The notes: generated from the letters alone by a model not told the origin. Shown: positions 17,179 through 26,101, counted from the first letter of the stretch. The stretch: DNA of 64,000 nucleotides from Nocardia sienata NBRC 100364 (GCF_001613205.1 NZ_BDBX01000054.1:1-64000), one strand, 5' to 3'. Made by a program: numbers and translations.

Positions 17179-17813
17179 TGCTCTACGCCGACCGTCTCAC
17201 CGCCGGGCGCGCACTGGGAAGCGAACTGACGCACCTGCGTGCGGAGCACCCACTGGTGCTCGGACTGCCCCGGGGCGGGGTTCCGGTGGCGGCGGCGGTC
17301 CGCGATATCGTCGGCGGCGACCTCGACATCCTGCTGGTCCGCAAACTCGGGGTGCCCTGGCAGCCGGAACTCGCGGCGGGTGCGATCGGCGAAGAGGGCG
17401 CGTGGGTGCTCAATGCCGATGTACTGCGACAGACCGGATTGGATCGGGCCCGGCTGGAGGCGATCGAGGCGGATGAGCGCGCCGAACTGGACCGCCGCCG
17501 CGTCCTGTGGCGCGGTGACATCCCGCCGATCCCGCTGCGGGACCGGACCGTGGTGATCGTCGACGACGGGGTCGCCACCGGGGCGACCATGGTGGTGGCC
17601 TGCCGGGTGGCCCGGGCCAGGCAGCCGCGGCGGATCGTGGTCGCGGTGCCGGTGTCGGCGCCGGAGGCGCTCGACCGGATCCGTGCCGAAGCCGACGAGG
17701 TGGTGTGCCCGCAGGCGCCGGCCGCGCTGGCCGGGGTGGGCGGGGCCTACCGCGATTTCCATCAGCTCGACGACGCCGAGGTGACCGATCTGCTCCGGCC
17801 GGACGCCCGGTGA
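17178..17813 (+). CDS. Phosphoribosyltransferase-domain protein
   Basis: 211 residues, start ATG 17178 overlapping the preceding stop. The PRPP-binding loop VVIVDDGVATGATM is intact (about residues 118-131), and the N-terminal LGLPRGGVPVA is the usual flexible region of this family. It resembles stand-alone type I phosphoribosyltransferases common in actinobacteria, such as the N-terminal part of Rv0571c. The base substrate is not evident. The terminator stem begins within its last codons. Confidence 0.85.
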   Translation: MLYADRLTAGRALGSELTHLRAEHPLVLGLPRGGVPVAAAVRDIVGGDLDILLVRKLGVPWQPELAAGAIGEEGAWVLNADVLRQTGLDRARLEAIEADERAELDRRRVLWRGDIPPIPLRDRTVVIVDDGVATGATMVVACRVARARQPRRIVVAVPVSAPEALDRIRAEADEVVCPQAPAALAGVGGAYRDFHQLDDAEVTDLLRPDAR

Positions 17814-17831
17814 GTGGTACCGGGCGTCCGG
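17799..17831. terminator. Bidirectional terminator overlapping the stop codon
   Basis: CCGGACGCCCGGT (17799-17811) and ACCGGGCGTCCGG (17819-17831) form a perfect 13-bp stem with a 7-nt loop, between the convergent phosphoribosyltransferase and acyl-CoA dehydrogenase genes. The left arm encodes the last residues of the transferase, and the stop codon starts in it. No U-tract. Confidence 0.65.
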
Positions 17832-17852
17832 AGCCGGAAGTGGTGCGCCGGG

Positions 17853-18980
17853 TTACAGCTCCGGCTGGGCGTAGCCGGCGACCTGTGCGGTCAGCACCCG
17901 CAGATGCTCCAGCGAGCTACCGAGCGTGCGCTCGATGGCGGTGAGCCGGGCCACGTAGTGGCTCACCGGGTATTCGGACGTGACCCCGATCCCGCCGTGC
18001 ATCTGCACCGATTCCTGGCCGATATGCTTCGCCGACCGGCTGACCTGCAGCCGCGCCCGGGACGCGATGACCGGGTCCGCGGCACCGTCGACCAGCGATG
18101 CGGTGAGGTAGTAGCTCATACTGCGGGCCAGTTCGAGCGAGACGTACATGTTCGCGGCGCGCTGGGTGAGGGTCTGGAACTTCGACAGCGTGACACCGAA
18201 CTGTTTACGGGTCTTCAGATAGTCGGTGGTCAGCCGTAGCGACTCCTCCATCGCCCCGATCGATTCCGCGCACAACCCGGCCTGGGCCCGGGCGAGCACC
18301 TCGTCCACGGCGCTCGTGGCGTCGCCACCGGTGCCGAGCAGTTCGGCCGGTGCGCCGTCGAAAACGATCTGGGCACCGCGCAGGCCGTCCACCGTCGCGT
18401 AGGAGGTACGGGCCACTCCGGCGGCGTCGGCGGTGACCAGGAACAGGCCCAGGCCGCCGTCGGGCAGGGTCGCGCTGACCACCAGCTTGTCGGCGCAGTC
18501 GCCGTGCGGTACCGGGTTCTTGGTACCGCGCAGCGTGTAACCCTCGCCCTCGGCGGTGGCCGCGGTGGCGATCGCGTGGTCGGGCCAGCGGGTGCCGGGT
18601 TCACCGTGTGCGAAGGCGAGCAGTTTCGACCCGGCGGCGACCTCGGGCAGGATGCGCTGGCGCTGGTCGGGCGTGCCCACCGCGCTGATCAGCCCGCCCG
18701 GGACCAGGACCGCGTCGAGCAGCGGTTCCGGCGCCAGCCGCCGCCCGATCTCCTCGAGCACCAGCATGGTCTCCACCGGCCCGGCCTCCATGCCGCCGTC
18801 CTTCTCGGCGAAGCTGAGCCCGAGCACGCCCAGTTCGGCGAGCTGATTCCAGACCTGACGGCTCCAGCCGAGGTCGGTACCGATGACCTGCAGCCGGGAT
18901 TCCGGGTTGTAATTGCGATTCAGCAGGTCACGCACCGTGTCGCGGAGCAGGGCCTGTTCATCGGTGAGATCGAAATCCAT
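17853..18980 (-). CDS. Acyl-CoA dehydrogenase, second subunit of a pair
   Basis: 375 residues. It has the N-terminal helical domain (MDFDLTDEQALLRDTVRDLL), a middle beta domain with a degenerate substrate loop, and the C-terminal domain with RKQFG and QMHGGIGVTSEYPVSHY. The catalytic Glu normally found near the C-terminal YEGxxEI motif is not evident, unlike in the upstream partner. It lies 9 bp after that gene. Paired FadE genes in mycobacteria form alpha2beta2 heterotetramers that dehydrogenate bulky steroid-like acyl-CoAs; the same arrangement is inferred here. The substrate is not shown. Confidence 0.88.
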   Translation of the reverse strand: MDFDLTDEQALLRDTVRDLLNRNYNPESRLQVIGTDLGWSRQVWNQLAELGVLGLSFAEKDGGMEAGPVETMLVLEEIGRRLAPEPLLDAVLVPGGLISAVGTPDQRQRILPEVAAGSKLLAFAHGEPGTRWPDHAIATAATAEGEGYTLRGTKNPVPHGDCADKLVVSATLPDGGLGLFLVTADAAGVARTSYATVDGLRGAQIVFDGAPAELLGTGGDATSAVDEVLARAQAGLCAESIGAMEESLRLTTDYLKTRKQFGVTLSKFQTLTQRAANMYVSLELARSMSYYLTASLVDGAADPVIASRARLQVSRSAKHIGQESVQMHGGIGVTSEYPVSHYVARLTAIERTLGSSLEHLRVLTAQVAGYAQPEL

Positions 18981-18989
18981 TACCTGACC

Positions 18990-20162
18990 TCACAATCCGA
19001 GGATCGAGGAGGCGATGATGGTGCGCTGCACCTCGCTGGAACCTCCGTAGATGGTTGTCTTGCGGTAGTTGAGATAGCTCGGACCCGAGCGCTGCGCCCA
19101 TTCCGGCGAGGCGATATCCGCGGCGTGTACCGGCAGCGCGTCGGGGCCGGCGATATCGAGCAGCAGCTCGGTGGCGGCCTGCTGCAATTCCGAACCGCGC
19201 ATCTTCAGCACCGACGACGCGGGGTTGGGTTTGCCCTCGGTCGAGTTCGACACCACCCGCAACTGGGTGAGTTCCAGAGCGAGCAGCTCGTTCTCCAGTT
19301 CGGCGATACGCGCCGCGAACAGCGGGTCTTCCAGCAGGGTCCCGGATCCCGACCTGGTGGCGGCCGCGTATTCCTTGGCCACGCCGATCCGCACCTTGGT
19401 ACGGGCGACGGCGGTGATCCCGGTGCGCTCGTTGCCGAGCAGGAACTTGGCGTAGGTCCAGCCCATGTTCTCCTCGCCGACCAGCTGGTCGGCCGGGACT
19501 CGCACGTTCTCGAAGAAGACCTCGTTGACCTCGTAGCCGCCGTCGATGAGTTTGATCGGCCGGATGGTGACACCGGGCGATTTCACGTCGAAGAGCAGGA
19601 AGGAGATCCCGGCCTGTTTCTTCGGAGCGTTCGGGTCGGTGCGGACCAGGCAGAAGATCCAGTCGGCCCACTGGGCGAGGGTGGTCCAGATCTTCTGGCC
19701 GTTGACGATGTAGGAGTCACCGTCGCGTACGGCGGTGGTGCGCAGCGAGGCCAGGTCCGAACCGGCGTCGGGTTCGGAGAAGCCCTGGCACCACCAGATA
19801 TCGAGGTTGGCGGTGGCCGGGAGGAAACGCTTCTTGAGTTCCTCGGAACCGAACTGCGCGATGACCGGGCCGACCATGGTGGCGTTGAAGGTCAGCGGGT
19901 CCGGCACGCTGGCGAGCTGCATCTCGTCCTGCCACAGGTGCCGCTGCATCGGGGTCCAATCCTTGCCACCCCATTCGACCGGCCAGTTCGGGACGGCCAG
20001 GCCGTGCTCGTTGAGGATCCGGTGGGATGTCACGACGTCCTCGCGGGACAGTTCGTGACCGTATTTCACGCGTTTCCGGATCTCGGCCGGGATCGCGGTG
20101 GTGTAGATCTTCCGCAGCTCGTCACGGAAGGCGACCTCGTCGGGAGACAGAGTTAATTTCAT
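18990..20162 (-). CDS. Acyl-CoA dehydrogenase, first subunit of a pair
   Basis: 390 residues from ATG 20162, chosen because GGAG lies 6 nt before it; an in-frame TTG at 20174 would add four residues. Family signatures are WWCQGFSEPDAGSDLASLRTT (FAD/substrate loop), NGQKIWTT and the C-terminal YGGSSEVQRTIIASSILGL, whose Glu is at the usual base position. It is the promoter-proximal member of a two-gene operon with the shorter dehydrogenase. Likely role: FAD-dependent alpha,beta-dehydrogenation of an acyl-CoA, electrons passing to ETF. Confidence 0.9.
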   Translation of the reverse strand: MKLTLSPDEVAFRDELRKIYTTAIPAEIRKRVKYGHELSREDVVTSHRILNEHGLAVPNWPVEWGGKDWTPMQRHLWQDEMQLASVPDPLTFNATMVGPVIAQFGSEELKKRFLPATANLDIWWCQGFSEPDAGSDLASLRTTAVRDGDSYIVNGQKIWTTLAQWADWIFCLVRTDPNAPKKQAGISFLLFDVKSPGVTIRPIKLIDGGYEVNEVFFENVRVPADQLVGEENMGWTYAKFLLGNERTGITAVARTKVRIGVAKEYAAATRSGSGTLLEDPLFAARIAELENELLALELTQLRVVSNSTEGKPNPASSVLKMRGSELQQAATELLLDIAGPDALPVHAADIASPEWAQRSGPSYLNYRKTTIYGGSSEVQRTIIASSILGL

Positions 20163-20389
20163 ACACATCTCCAAATATGTCTCGATTGTCCCGCATAGAA
20201 TTTACACCCCTCCCCGATCCTGCCGTGTCGAGTGCATCACATGTGCCGCCGAGCGCAGGGCCGATCCCGGGGGACGAGAGCGGAGTGTGACCGGGCGGCG
20301 ACCTGACGTGCCTGGTACTTTGCTGCGGTGGGCGGGGTTCGCCGGCCGGATCCGGCACCGTCGCCCTGATCGGATGTAGGGAGTCAGCA

Positions 20390-21106
20390 GTGCACAACAA
20401 AATTGTCGCGCGCGCCGCGGCCACGGCGGCCGCCCTCGGTATCAGCGCAGCGCTCGCCGTCACCCCGGCGGCCGCGGCACCCGTGCCCACCCCGGCCGAA
20501 GCGGCGATGCAGGCGCTCACCGAGCAGACCGCCGACAAACCGGAAACCCACGCCGGTGTGGACGCACTCGACCGCTATGCCGACTACGTCGCGGCCAACC
20601 ACATCAGCACCATCGGCCTGTACACCCCCTTCGTCTACGCGGCACCCACCTTCGGCTGCGGCAGCAACGGCCCGATCACGACCATCGTCGCGGCCGGCAC
20701 CGCCAACGGACCCAGCGCCAATATCGGCGGCACCCCCGGCACCCTGACCTTCCACGCCACCCCCGGGCATCCCGGTATCCCGCAGGCCTCCGGCCTCGTG
20801 GTCGCCTGGATCAATATCAACAACGGGCGCAGCGGCCTGGACATGCTCGACGATCTGACCGAGTTCGGCACCCCGTCGCTGTCCCGGACCGTGGACAGCG
20901 GCCCGGGCACCGTCCTCGCGTCCATGTGGGGCACCATCGACTACCCGGGCGCGCTCTGTGTGATGACGCCCACGGTCGGCATGTTCCCGGTGCCCGAGGC
21001 GCCCGCCCCGGCCCCCGCGCCGGCGCCGCAGTCCGCGCCCGCGGAACCGGGCGCCCCGGCCCCTGCGCCTGCGCCGGAACAGGCGCCCGCGCCCGCCCCG
21101 GCCTGA
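20390..21106 (+). CDS. Secreted protein with Pro/Ala-rich tail
   Basis: 238 residues from GTG 20390, preceded by GGGAG. A Sec signal peptide is evident: basic HNK...R, a hydrophobic Ala/Leu core, and cleavage around TPAAA-APV. The mature domain includes FGCGSNGPITTIVAAG, GLVVAWININNGRSG and LASMWGTIDYPG, blocks I associate with a conserved mycolata exported protein of unknown function; two Cys could form a disulphide. The last 45 residues are a Pro-Ala low-complexity tail, suggesting a cell-wall spacer. It has its own promoter, diverging from the dehydrogenase operon. Confidence 0.8.
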   Translation: MHNKIVARAAATAAALGISAALAVTPAAAAPVPTPAEAAMQALTEQTADKPETHAGVDALDRYADYVAANHISTIGLYTPFVYAAPTFGCGSNGPITTIVAAGTANGPSANIGGTPGTLTFHATPGHPGIPQASGLVVAWININNGRSGLDMLDDLTEFGTPSLSRTVDSGPGTVLASMWGTIDYPGALCVMTPTVGMFPVPEAPAPAPAPAPQSAPAEPGAPAPAPAPEQAPAPAPA

Positions 21107-21210
21107 TCCGCCGGGACAGCGGATAGCGGTCCGCGACAGCCCGGACGAGACGACCGCGGCCGCCGATCGTGGCACCCCACCGACCGGCCGTTCTTTGTCA
21201 CAATCCGACC

Positions 21211-21894
21211 ATGGGTTTCTTCGACGGCATGCGCGGCCGCCTGCACTATCGGAACCGGCCGGTCGAGGAGGCCGCGGCGGGCCTGGTGTTGCTGCCGGGT
21301 ACCGGCCAGCACAGCGGGCACTACCACGAGTTCGCCCGGCGGCTGAACACCGCGGGTATCACCGTCTGGACGCTGGACCCGCCGGGGCAGGGGCTCAGCG
21401 AAGGAGATCCCGGTGCCCGGCCGGTGCTGTCCGAACTGGTCGCGGACGCGGCCGCGTTCGTCACCCTGGTGCGCAAGCAGGCTCCGGAACTTCCGATCAC
21501 CCTCATGGGGCATTCGCTCGGGGCGATCATCGCTCTCGCCGCGCTGGGCGCCACCCCGCCCGGCCTGGACCCCGCCGTCGCGGCGAACCCGGCGATACCG
21601 GCCGACCTGCCGGCCGGGCTGGTGCTGTGCGGTACTCCGGCGCGTGCCCTCGACGATCGCGCCGAGGCCGCCGGGCCGCGGCTGCCACCGGTCCTGGCCG
21701 TCCACGGGGTGGACGACCGCCGGGCGCCGATCGACCCGGTCCGGGCGTGGGCGCGCCGGCGCGGGACGGTGGAACTGCGCGAATATGCCGATGCCGGACA
21801 CGATCTGCTGCACGAGCGCGTGCGCGCCCGGGTGACGGCGGATATCGTGCAGTGGACGCAGGAGATCGTCGCGGGGCCGGTGCGACGACCGTGA
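21211..21894 (+). CDS. Alpha/beta hydrolase, monoacylglycerol-lipase-like
   Basis: 227 residues from ATG 21211 (MGFFDGMRG). Catalytic triad candidates are Ser in GHSLGA, Asp in HGVDDRRAPID and His in DAGHDLLHE. LLPGTGQHSGHYHEFARRL near the N-terminus supplies the oxyanion loop and resembles lysophospholipase/monoglyceride lipases. No signal peptide. Starting at 21169 would add 14 residues without similarity. It may process lipids from the envelope; no partner gene is evident. Confidence 0.85.
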   Translation: MGFFDGMRGRLHYRNRPVEEAAAGLVLLPGTGQHSGHYHEFARRLNTAGITVWTLDPPGQGLSEGDPGARPVLSELVADAAAFVTLVRKQAPELPITLMGHSLGAIIALAALGATPPGLDPAVAANPAIPADLPAGLVLCGTPARALDDRAEAAGPRLPPVLAVHGVDDRRAPIDPVRAWARRRGTVELREYADAGHDLLHERVRARVTADIVQWTQEIVAGPVRRP

Positions 21895-21932
21895 AACCCG
21901 CTGTGTGACAGCGGAGCAGGAAGGGGGACACG

Positions 21933-22319
21933 ATGCAGCCGAATGCGATCAGCACGCTCGATTCCGCCGTCGAAGACGGGCAATTGTGGATCGACGGCGT
22001 CCTGGTGGCCGAGGGTGCGCCCGAACAGTGCGCCCTGCGCTACGAACAACTCGCCGACCAGGTGGACGCGCAGATCGACACGCTGTCGGCGGCGGTGTCG
22101 CTGCCCGGCTTCGGGGGCTTCGACTCGGGTGCGGCACTGCGCTGCGGATTCGAGGGCAAGGCCAGCGACGCGATCGCGGCCCTGCGCCGGTACTCCGCCG
22201 GCGCCCGGCAGCTCGCACACACCTTCCGGGTCGCCGCGGCGGCCTACCGGGAAGCCGATACCGGTACCGCCGCGGCGCTCGGGACCGCCGCCGAGCCGAC
22301 GGGAGTCGCCGGTGCGTGA
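21933..22319 (+). CDS. Small type VII secretion substrate-like protein
   Basis: 128 residues, ATG 21933 after GGAAGGGGG. It is mostly helical. Helix two ends with YREAD, a match to the YxxxD/E export signal of type VII substrates. The expected helix-turn-helix turn is GGFDSG rather than WxG, so it is a divergent WXG100/PE-like member. It overlaps the next gene (8 bp), which is PPE-like, and the third gene is EspG. The order small protein/large protein/EspG is that of PE-PPE cargo loci. Confidence 0.7.
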   Translation: MQPNAISTLDSAVEDGQLWIDGVLVAEGAPEQCALRYEQLADQVDAQIDTLSAAVSLPGFGGFDSGAALRCGFEGKASDAIAALRRYSAGARQLAHTFRVAAAAYREADTGTAAALGTAAEPTGVAGA

Positions 22320-23574
22320 ACTGCCCCGTGCCGGGGCGCGCGGTGTGCACTACCGCGTGGACCCCGAGTACGCCCCCACTGTAGAAGTATTCGACAACCT
22401 CACCCACCGGCAGATCCACGCCGGGGTGGCCGCCATGGACCCGTCGGTGCTGCAGACCGGTGGTCAGGCCTGGCAGGGCGCGGCTACCGGCCTCACCGAC
22501 GCGGTGGCGCAGGCGCATACCGAGATCCGCGGCGCCATCGCCGACGGCTGGCGGGGTTCGGCGGCCGGTCTGGCCGCGGCCGCGGTCCGGGATTTCGAGG
22601 CCGCCGGGCGGCATCTCGCCGATGTGCTGGCCACCGTGGGGCAGCGGCTCGGCCGGGCGGGCGACGCCGCGGAAACACTGCGCGCCGCGGTCCCCGAACC
22701 CTCCGGCGCCGAACCGGATCTCACGGCGGCCCTGCTGGATCCGCATGCGGCCACCGACAATATCGCCGTCCAGCGCAGGACCGACGACGATCGCGCCGAG
22801 GTGGTCCGGGTGATGGACAGCGTCTACACCGGTGCCTTCATCCCGACCGGTGCGCAGGTCCCGGCGTTTCCGGACCTCCCGGACACGCTATCCGGTGCCG
22901 AGGCGCCCGACGGGGCGGCCCGGGCCGCGCACGCGGTCCCGAGCACGGAAGCCGTGCCGGGACAGCGGCCTTCCTCTGCACCAGCGGGGGCAACCGTGGC
23001 GGACCGGCAGCCGGCCCCCGCTCGGTCCGGAGCAGCGGCCCCGGTGGAGCCGGGTTCACCGGTGATCGCGGCCGCCGGCGCCCGGTCCGATACCCCGGAT
23101 CTCGCTGCAGCCGGTTCCGCTCCCGAGAGCACGACCGCAGCGGCCGCCCAGCAGATCGCCGCCCCCGCCACCACTCCCGTGACAGCGCCGGTCGCTGCCG
23201 GTACCGCGTCGGCGAGCCCCACCGCGGCGACGGGTGTCCCACTGTTCGCCGCCGCGGTCCGCCCGGCGGGTTCGACCGGAGACCAGGAACGTTCCCGGGA
23301 CGAACAGCAGCGGTCCGCGGGTGGTGAGGCCGTCACCGGGATGGGCGCGGGGGCGATAGGCGGTCTGATGGGCGGTGCCATGGCGGCCGATACGGTCCGG
23401 TCCGGCACCCCGGTGGCGCCGCGCACCGAGCGGACCCCGCCGGCCGAGGACGACCTCCACTTCGCCGACGAGGAGCTCACCTATCTGGAACCGGGCGAAC
23501 CGGCCGGGCAGTTGATCGGCGCCCTGGATCCCACCACACCACCGGTACTGGGTGAGTGGACGGAAGAGGAGTGA
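22312..23574 (+). CDS. PPE-like type VII secretion cargo protein
   Basis: 420 residues from GTG 22312; GGGAG lies just upstream and the start overlaps the previous stop. Residues 1-140 are a helical domain with DGWRGSAAGLAAAAVRDF, a WxG-type turn, typical of long WXG100/PPE-like proteins. The rest is Ala/Pro/Thr-rich and low complexity, with a glycine-rich segment TGMGAGAIGGLMGGAMAAD that could insert in or contact a membrane. The C-terminus is acidic (DDLHFADEELTYLEP). Predicted partner of the small upstream protein and client of the EspG encoded next. Confidence 0.72.
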   Translation: MRELPRAGARGVHYRVDPEYAPTVEVFDNLTHRQIHAGVAAMDPSVLQTGGQAWQGAATGLTDAVAQAHTEIRGAIADGWRGSAAGLAAAAVRDFEAAGRHLADVLATVGQRLGRAGDAAETLRAAVPEPSGAEPDLTAALLDPHAATDNIAVQRRTDDDRAEVVRVMDSVYTGAFIPTGAQVPAFPDLPDTLSGAEAPDGAARAAHAVPSTEAVPGQRPSSAPAGATVADRQPAPARSGAAAPVEPGSPVIAAAGARSDTPDLAAAGSAPESTTAAAAQQIAAPATTPVTAPVAAGTASASPTAATGVPLFAAAVRPAGSTGDQERSRDEQQRSAGGEAVTGMGAGAIGGLMGGAMAADTVRSGTPVAPRTERTPPAEDDLHFADEELTYLEPGEPAGQLIGALDPTTPPVLGEWTEEE

Positions 23575-24317
23575 ACTGGATCCTCACCCCGGACCAGTTC
23601 GCGCTGGCATGGGAACGGACCGTCGGCGACCGTATCCCCTATCCGCTGGCGGTGCGCCTTTCGGCTCGCGATTCCGTCGAGCGCACAGCCCAGTTGCCCG
23701 CCCTGCGGCAGTGGTGTGACGGCACCCTCGACGCCGATCTGGAAGCGGCGCTACGGGTACTGGCCGGTCCCGAGGTGAGCGTGGAGACATTCGGACAGGA
23801 CGGTGACCGGACCCCGACCGTGCGAATACTCGGCGCGTCGGCGGGCCGGATCGGGGTGGTGGTCACCCAGCGTCCGGGCGCGAGTCCGGATCGGGGTGGT
23901 GAACTGCGGATCACCGCCGGTACGGCCACCTCACTGCCGGTTCGGGTGATCGCGGCACTGCCGGCCGTGGCCGCTGGTACCGGAGCGCGGCTGCGCGCGG
24001 TGCGCAGCGAGGTCGTCGAGGACGGCCGGGACAGGGTCACCGTCCCCGTGTCCGGGCCCACCACGGCCACCCGGATCCGTAAGCGGCTCAAACTGCCCCG
24101 CGACGGTATCGGCCAGATCGTGGTGTCGGTGCACCATCGCACCGGGCCGTCCCCGTTCGGAGTGCTGTGCTGGGTCGATATCACCGACGACGGTCGCTAC
24201 GCGGTCCACACCGGTAAGGATGTCGAAATAGTTCCGGTGGGCGCCGAAGGTTTCACCAATGCCCTACGGCCCATGGTCGCCGCCGCCCAGCGGTCGGTCG
24301 CCTACGCCGAACGCTGA
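23571..24317 (+). CDS. espG: EspG-family type VII secretion chaperone
   Basis: 248 residues. I start at GTG 23571, which overlaps the upstream stop (GTGA) and follows GGAAGAGGA; a GTG 15 bp earlier is less likely. Sequence features fit EspG/ESX-secretion-associated proteins: an N-terminal LTPDQFALAWE, a central beta-rich half with ILGASAGRIGVVVTQRPG, and a C-terminal QIVVSVHHRTG followed by GVLCWVDITDDGRY. Family members bind PPE proteins in the cytosol and deliver them to the ESX ATPase. No EccB/C/D/E or mycosin gene is in this window, so its secretion apparatus must be elsewhere. Confidence 0.8.
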   Translation: MNWILTPDQFALAWERTVGDRIPYPLAVRLSARDSVERTAQLPALRQWCDGTLDADLEAALRVLAGPEVSVETFGQDGDRTPTVRILGASAGRIGVVVTQRPGASPDRGGELRITAGTATSLPVRVIAALPAVAAGTGARLRAVRSEVVEDGRDRVTVPVSGPTTATRIRKRLKLPRDGIGQIVVSVHHRTGPSPFGVLCWVDITDDGRYAVHTGKDVEIVPVGAEGFTNALRPMVAAAQRSVAYAER

Positions 24318-24415
24318 ATATCGAGGGGGGTAGTGGTCGAGAGCAAGCAGCGTGAACCGCACTCGCAGTGGTGAGATACGGACGCCGGCTCCGGCGCTCG
24401 TGGTCGTTCGGTGTG

Positions 24416-25171
24416 TCAGTTGACGGGTGCGACAGTGACGGTCGGGGTGGGAAGGGAAAGCGTTTCGGGGGAATCCGGGGTGGCCGGCTCGGTGGTCGTG
24501 GGTACCGCGACCCGGGGCACGACGGGGACCTGCGTGGGTGTCGACTCCGCGGGAACGCTGTCCGCCGTACCCGTTTCCGGGAGCCCCTGCTCGTCCACCG
24601 CGGCCGGAGGTTCGGCGGACGGCGGGGCCGGGGGGTCGCTGGGCGGTGCGGCCGGGGGTTCGGCGGGCGGCGGGTTCTCGGCCTCGGGCGGAACCGGAGC
24701 GATCACCACGGTCGTGTTCGAAGGCGGTGCGGGCAGCGGGGATTCGGTGTGGGCCGGTTCCACCGGCGGGCCGGGCACCGAGGCGGTGGTCCAGCCGGGT
24801 TCGGTCGGAGCGGTGGGGTCGGGAGTGGCGGACAGGGTGACCCGGCGAGTGGTCTCGCCCGCAGTGGGTGCGCCGCCGGGACCGGTGGATGCGGTGACCG
24901 AGATCTGGTACTCGGGCGGAAGGGTGCGCCGGGGCGGCGGCTCCGGGGCCATCCGCCACGACGGGGACGGCGGTATCAGCACTTTCGCGACACCGGCGGA
25001 GGGCTCGCCGGTGAACCCCGCCGGTTCCGCGGCCTGCGGGCCGGAGCGGATCGGGGGCGGCGGCACATAGGTGTCCTCTTGGCCGATTCCGCACGCGCCG
25101 ATGAGCACCAGCCCGAGGGAAACCGCCCCGGCGGCCGCCAGGGGTCCGGCGACCTTCGTTTTGCTCTCCAT
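24416..25171 (-). CDS. Pro/Ala/Thr-rich lipoprotein
   Basis: 251 residues from ATG 25171, preceded by CAGGAG. The N-terminus (MESKTKVAGPLAAAGAVSLG) leads to a lipobox ending LIGAC, so it is probably a diacylated envelope lipoprotein. The remainder is low-complexity with many Pro, Ala, Glu and Thr residues and no recognisable domain. It converges on espG but has no known link with it. Function unknown. Confidence 0.75.
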   Translation of the reverse strand: MESKTKVAGPLAAAGAVSLGLVLIGACGIGQEDTYVPPPPIRSGPQAAEPAGFTGEPSAGVAKVLIPPSPSWRMAPEPPPRRTLPPEYQISVTASTGPGGAPTAGETTRRVTLSATPDPTAPTEPGWTTASVPGPPVEPAHTESPLPAPPSNTTVVIAPVPPEAENPPPAEPPAAPPSDPPAPPSAEPPAAVDEQGLPETGTADSVPAESTPTQVPVVPRVAVPTTTEPATPDSPETLSLPTPTVTVAPVN

Positions 25172-25467
25172 CGGTGACGCTCCTGTGATATGTCAGTGGC
25201 CCAACCTTAATTCAGCGCGCCGAGGAGAACTAGACCCCCATCTGCCGACCCGCTGGTTACCGCGTGTAGAACGGCCGAGGAAGGGTACGGTTCAGGTATC
25301 GAATTGATATCAGCCGCGTGTCGCGGGCTTGTGTCGCGTAACAATCTTCGGGTTGTGGTCGTAGCGTATGTTGCTGAAGTGACGCATGAGGCGCCGGAGT
25401 TCTCGGTGACCGTGCACTGAAGTGGTAGGCGCGTAACGATTTCCGGATCGGCGCCATCGAGGAGTAG
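25172..25467. other. Divergent promoter region, no gene seen
   Basis: Nearly 300 bp between the lipoprotein gene and the small membrane protein gene. The two genes diverge, so both promoters lie here. I see AT-rich patches near 25200-25215 and 25300-25350, but no reading frame with coding character and no strong inverted repeat. Confidence 0.5.
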
Positions 25468-25764
25468 ATGATGGGAGACCAGACCACCACCGACCTGCCG
25501 GGCGCGGCGGAGGAGTCCGCCGCGGCGCCGGCTCCGGAGCCGGCGGCGGATCCTGTATCGGGTGGCGCGGGTGCGACAGTGGGCAGAGTGCTGGGCTGGC
25601 TTGTCTTCGCCGGTGGGCTGGGTGCGGCGGCTTTCGGTATCGGGACCCTGCAGGTGATCATCACCGTGATCGGCCTCATCCTGGCGTGCACCGCGGGGCT
25701 GACCCTGCTCAAGCTGCGTGCCGACGGGCCCGGTCCCGAACCCGAGGCTCGTATCGCCGGCTGA
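25468..25764 (+). CDS. Small two-span membrane protein
   Basis: 98 residues; ATG 25468 follows GAGGAG. The first 35 residues are Ala/Pro/Glu-rich and likely cytosolic. Two hydrophobic segments follow (about residues 36-56 and 58-80) with a short turn, then an acidic-basic tail. No family recognised. Such proteins are frequent in actinobacteria beside ESX or envelope genes, but no role can be assigned. Confidence 0.65.
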   Translation: MMGDQTTTDLPGAAEESAAAPAPEPAADPVSGGAGATVGRVLGWLVFAGGLGAAAFGIGTLQVIITVIGLILACTAGLTLLKLRADGPGPEPEARIAG

Positions 25765-25862
25765 GCCGGCCGGCGTGGTCCGGGTACGCGTCCGGTCGCG
25801 GCCGATCCGAACGGGCGAACGGGCTTGTGCGCCTCGGGCTGCGCACTGAGTGGGACACGTGT

Positions 25863-25890
25863 CCGATCACTTTTTCGGATAAGTGATCGG
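25863..25890. promoter_or_regulatory. Perfect 10-bp inverted repeat with 8-nt loop
   Basis: CCGATCACTT (25863-25872) and AAGTGATCGG (25881-25890) are exact complements around TTTCGGAT. It sits about 100 bp after the membrane protein stop and 112 bp before the small peptide start. No T-run follows, so an operator is at least as likely as a terminator. Confidence 0.55.
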
Positions 25891-26002
25891 CAAGCTGGGC
25901 GGTCGCTCTCGGCCTGCTGTCCGGTTGATCAATTGTTTGCCCGACTTCGGCTTCCTCGGTACTTTGGGCTCGGGTCGGGTCCGTTCGGAAGAAGAGAAGA
26001 AC

Positions 26003-26101
26003 ATGATCGAAGCCGGGTCCGCGGTCTTGAATCTGGTGAATGTCGTTACGTCCATCGCCGCCAACGTGACCTATCTGCTGCAGGCCTGGGGAGTTCTCTG
26101 A
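26003..26101 (+). CDS. Hydrophobic 32-residue peptide
   Basis: ATG 26003 follows a purine-rich GAAGAAGAGAAG stretch that can act as a ribosome binding site. The peptide has an acidic start (MIEAGS), one continuous hydrophobic run up to ANVTYLLQAW, and a GVL terminus, so it would be a single-span membrane peptide. A longer in-frame reading from 25883 exists but lacks coding character. No homologue is recognised; it could be a real short membrane peptide or a chance frame. Confidence 0.4.
   Translation: MIEAGSAVLNLVNVVTSIAANVTYLLQAWGVL

Noticed and set aside
20170..20195. A further copy of the TGTC/GACA operator before the acyl-CoA dehydrogenase pair
   Set aside because: TGTCTCGATTGTCC has wrong half-site spacing and only two partial half-sites.
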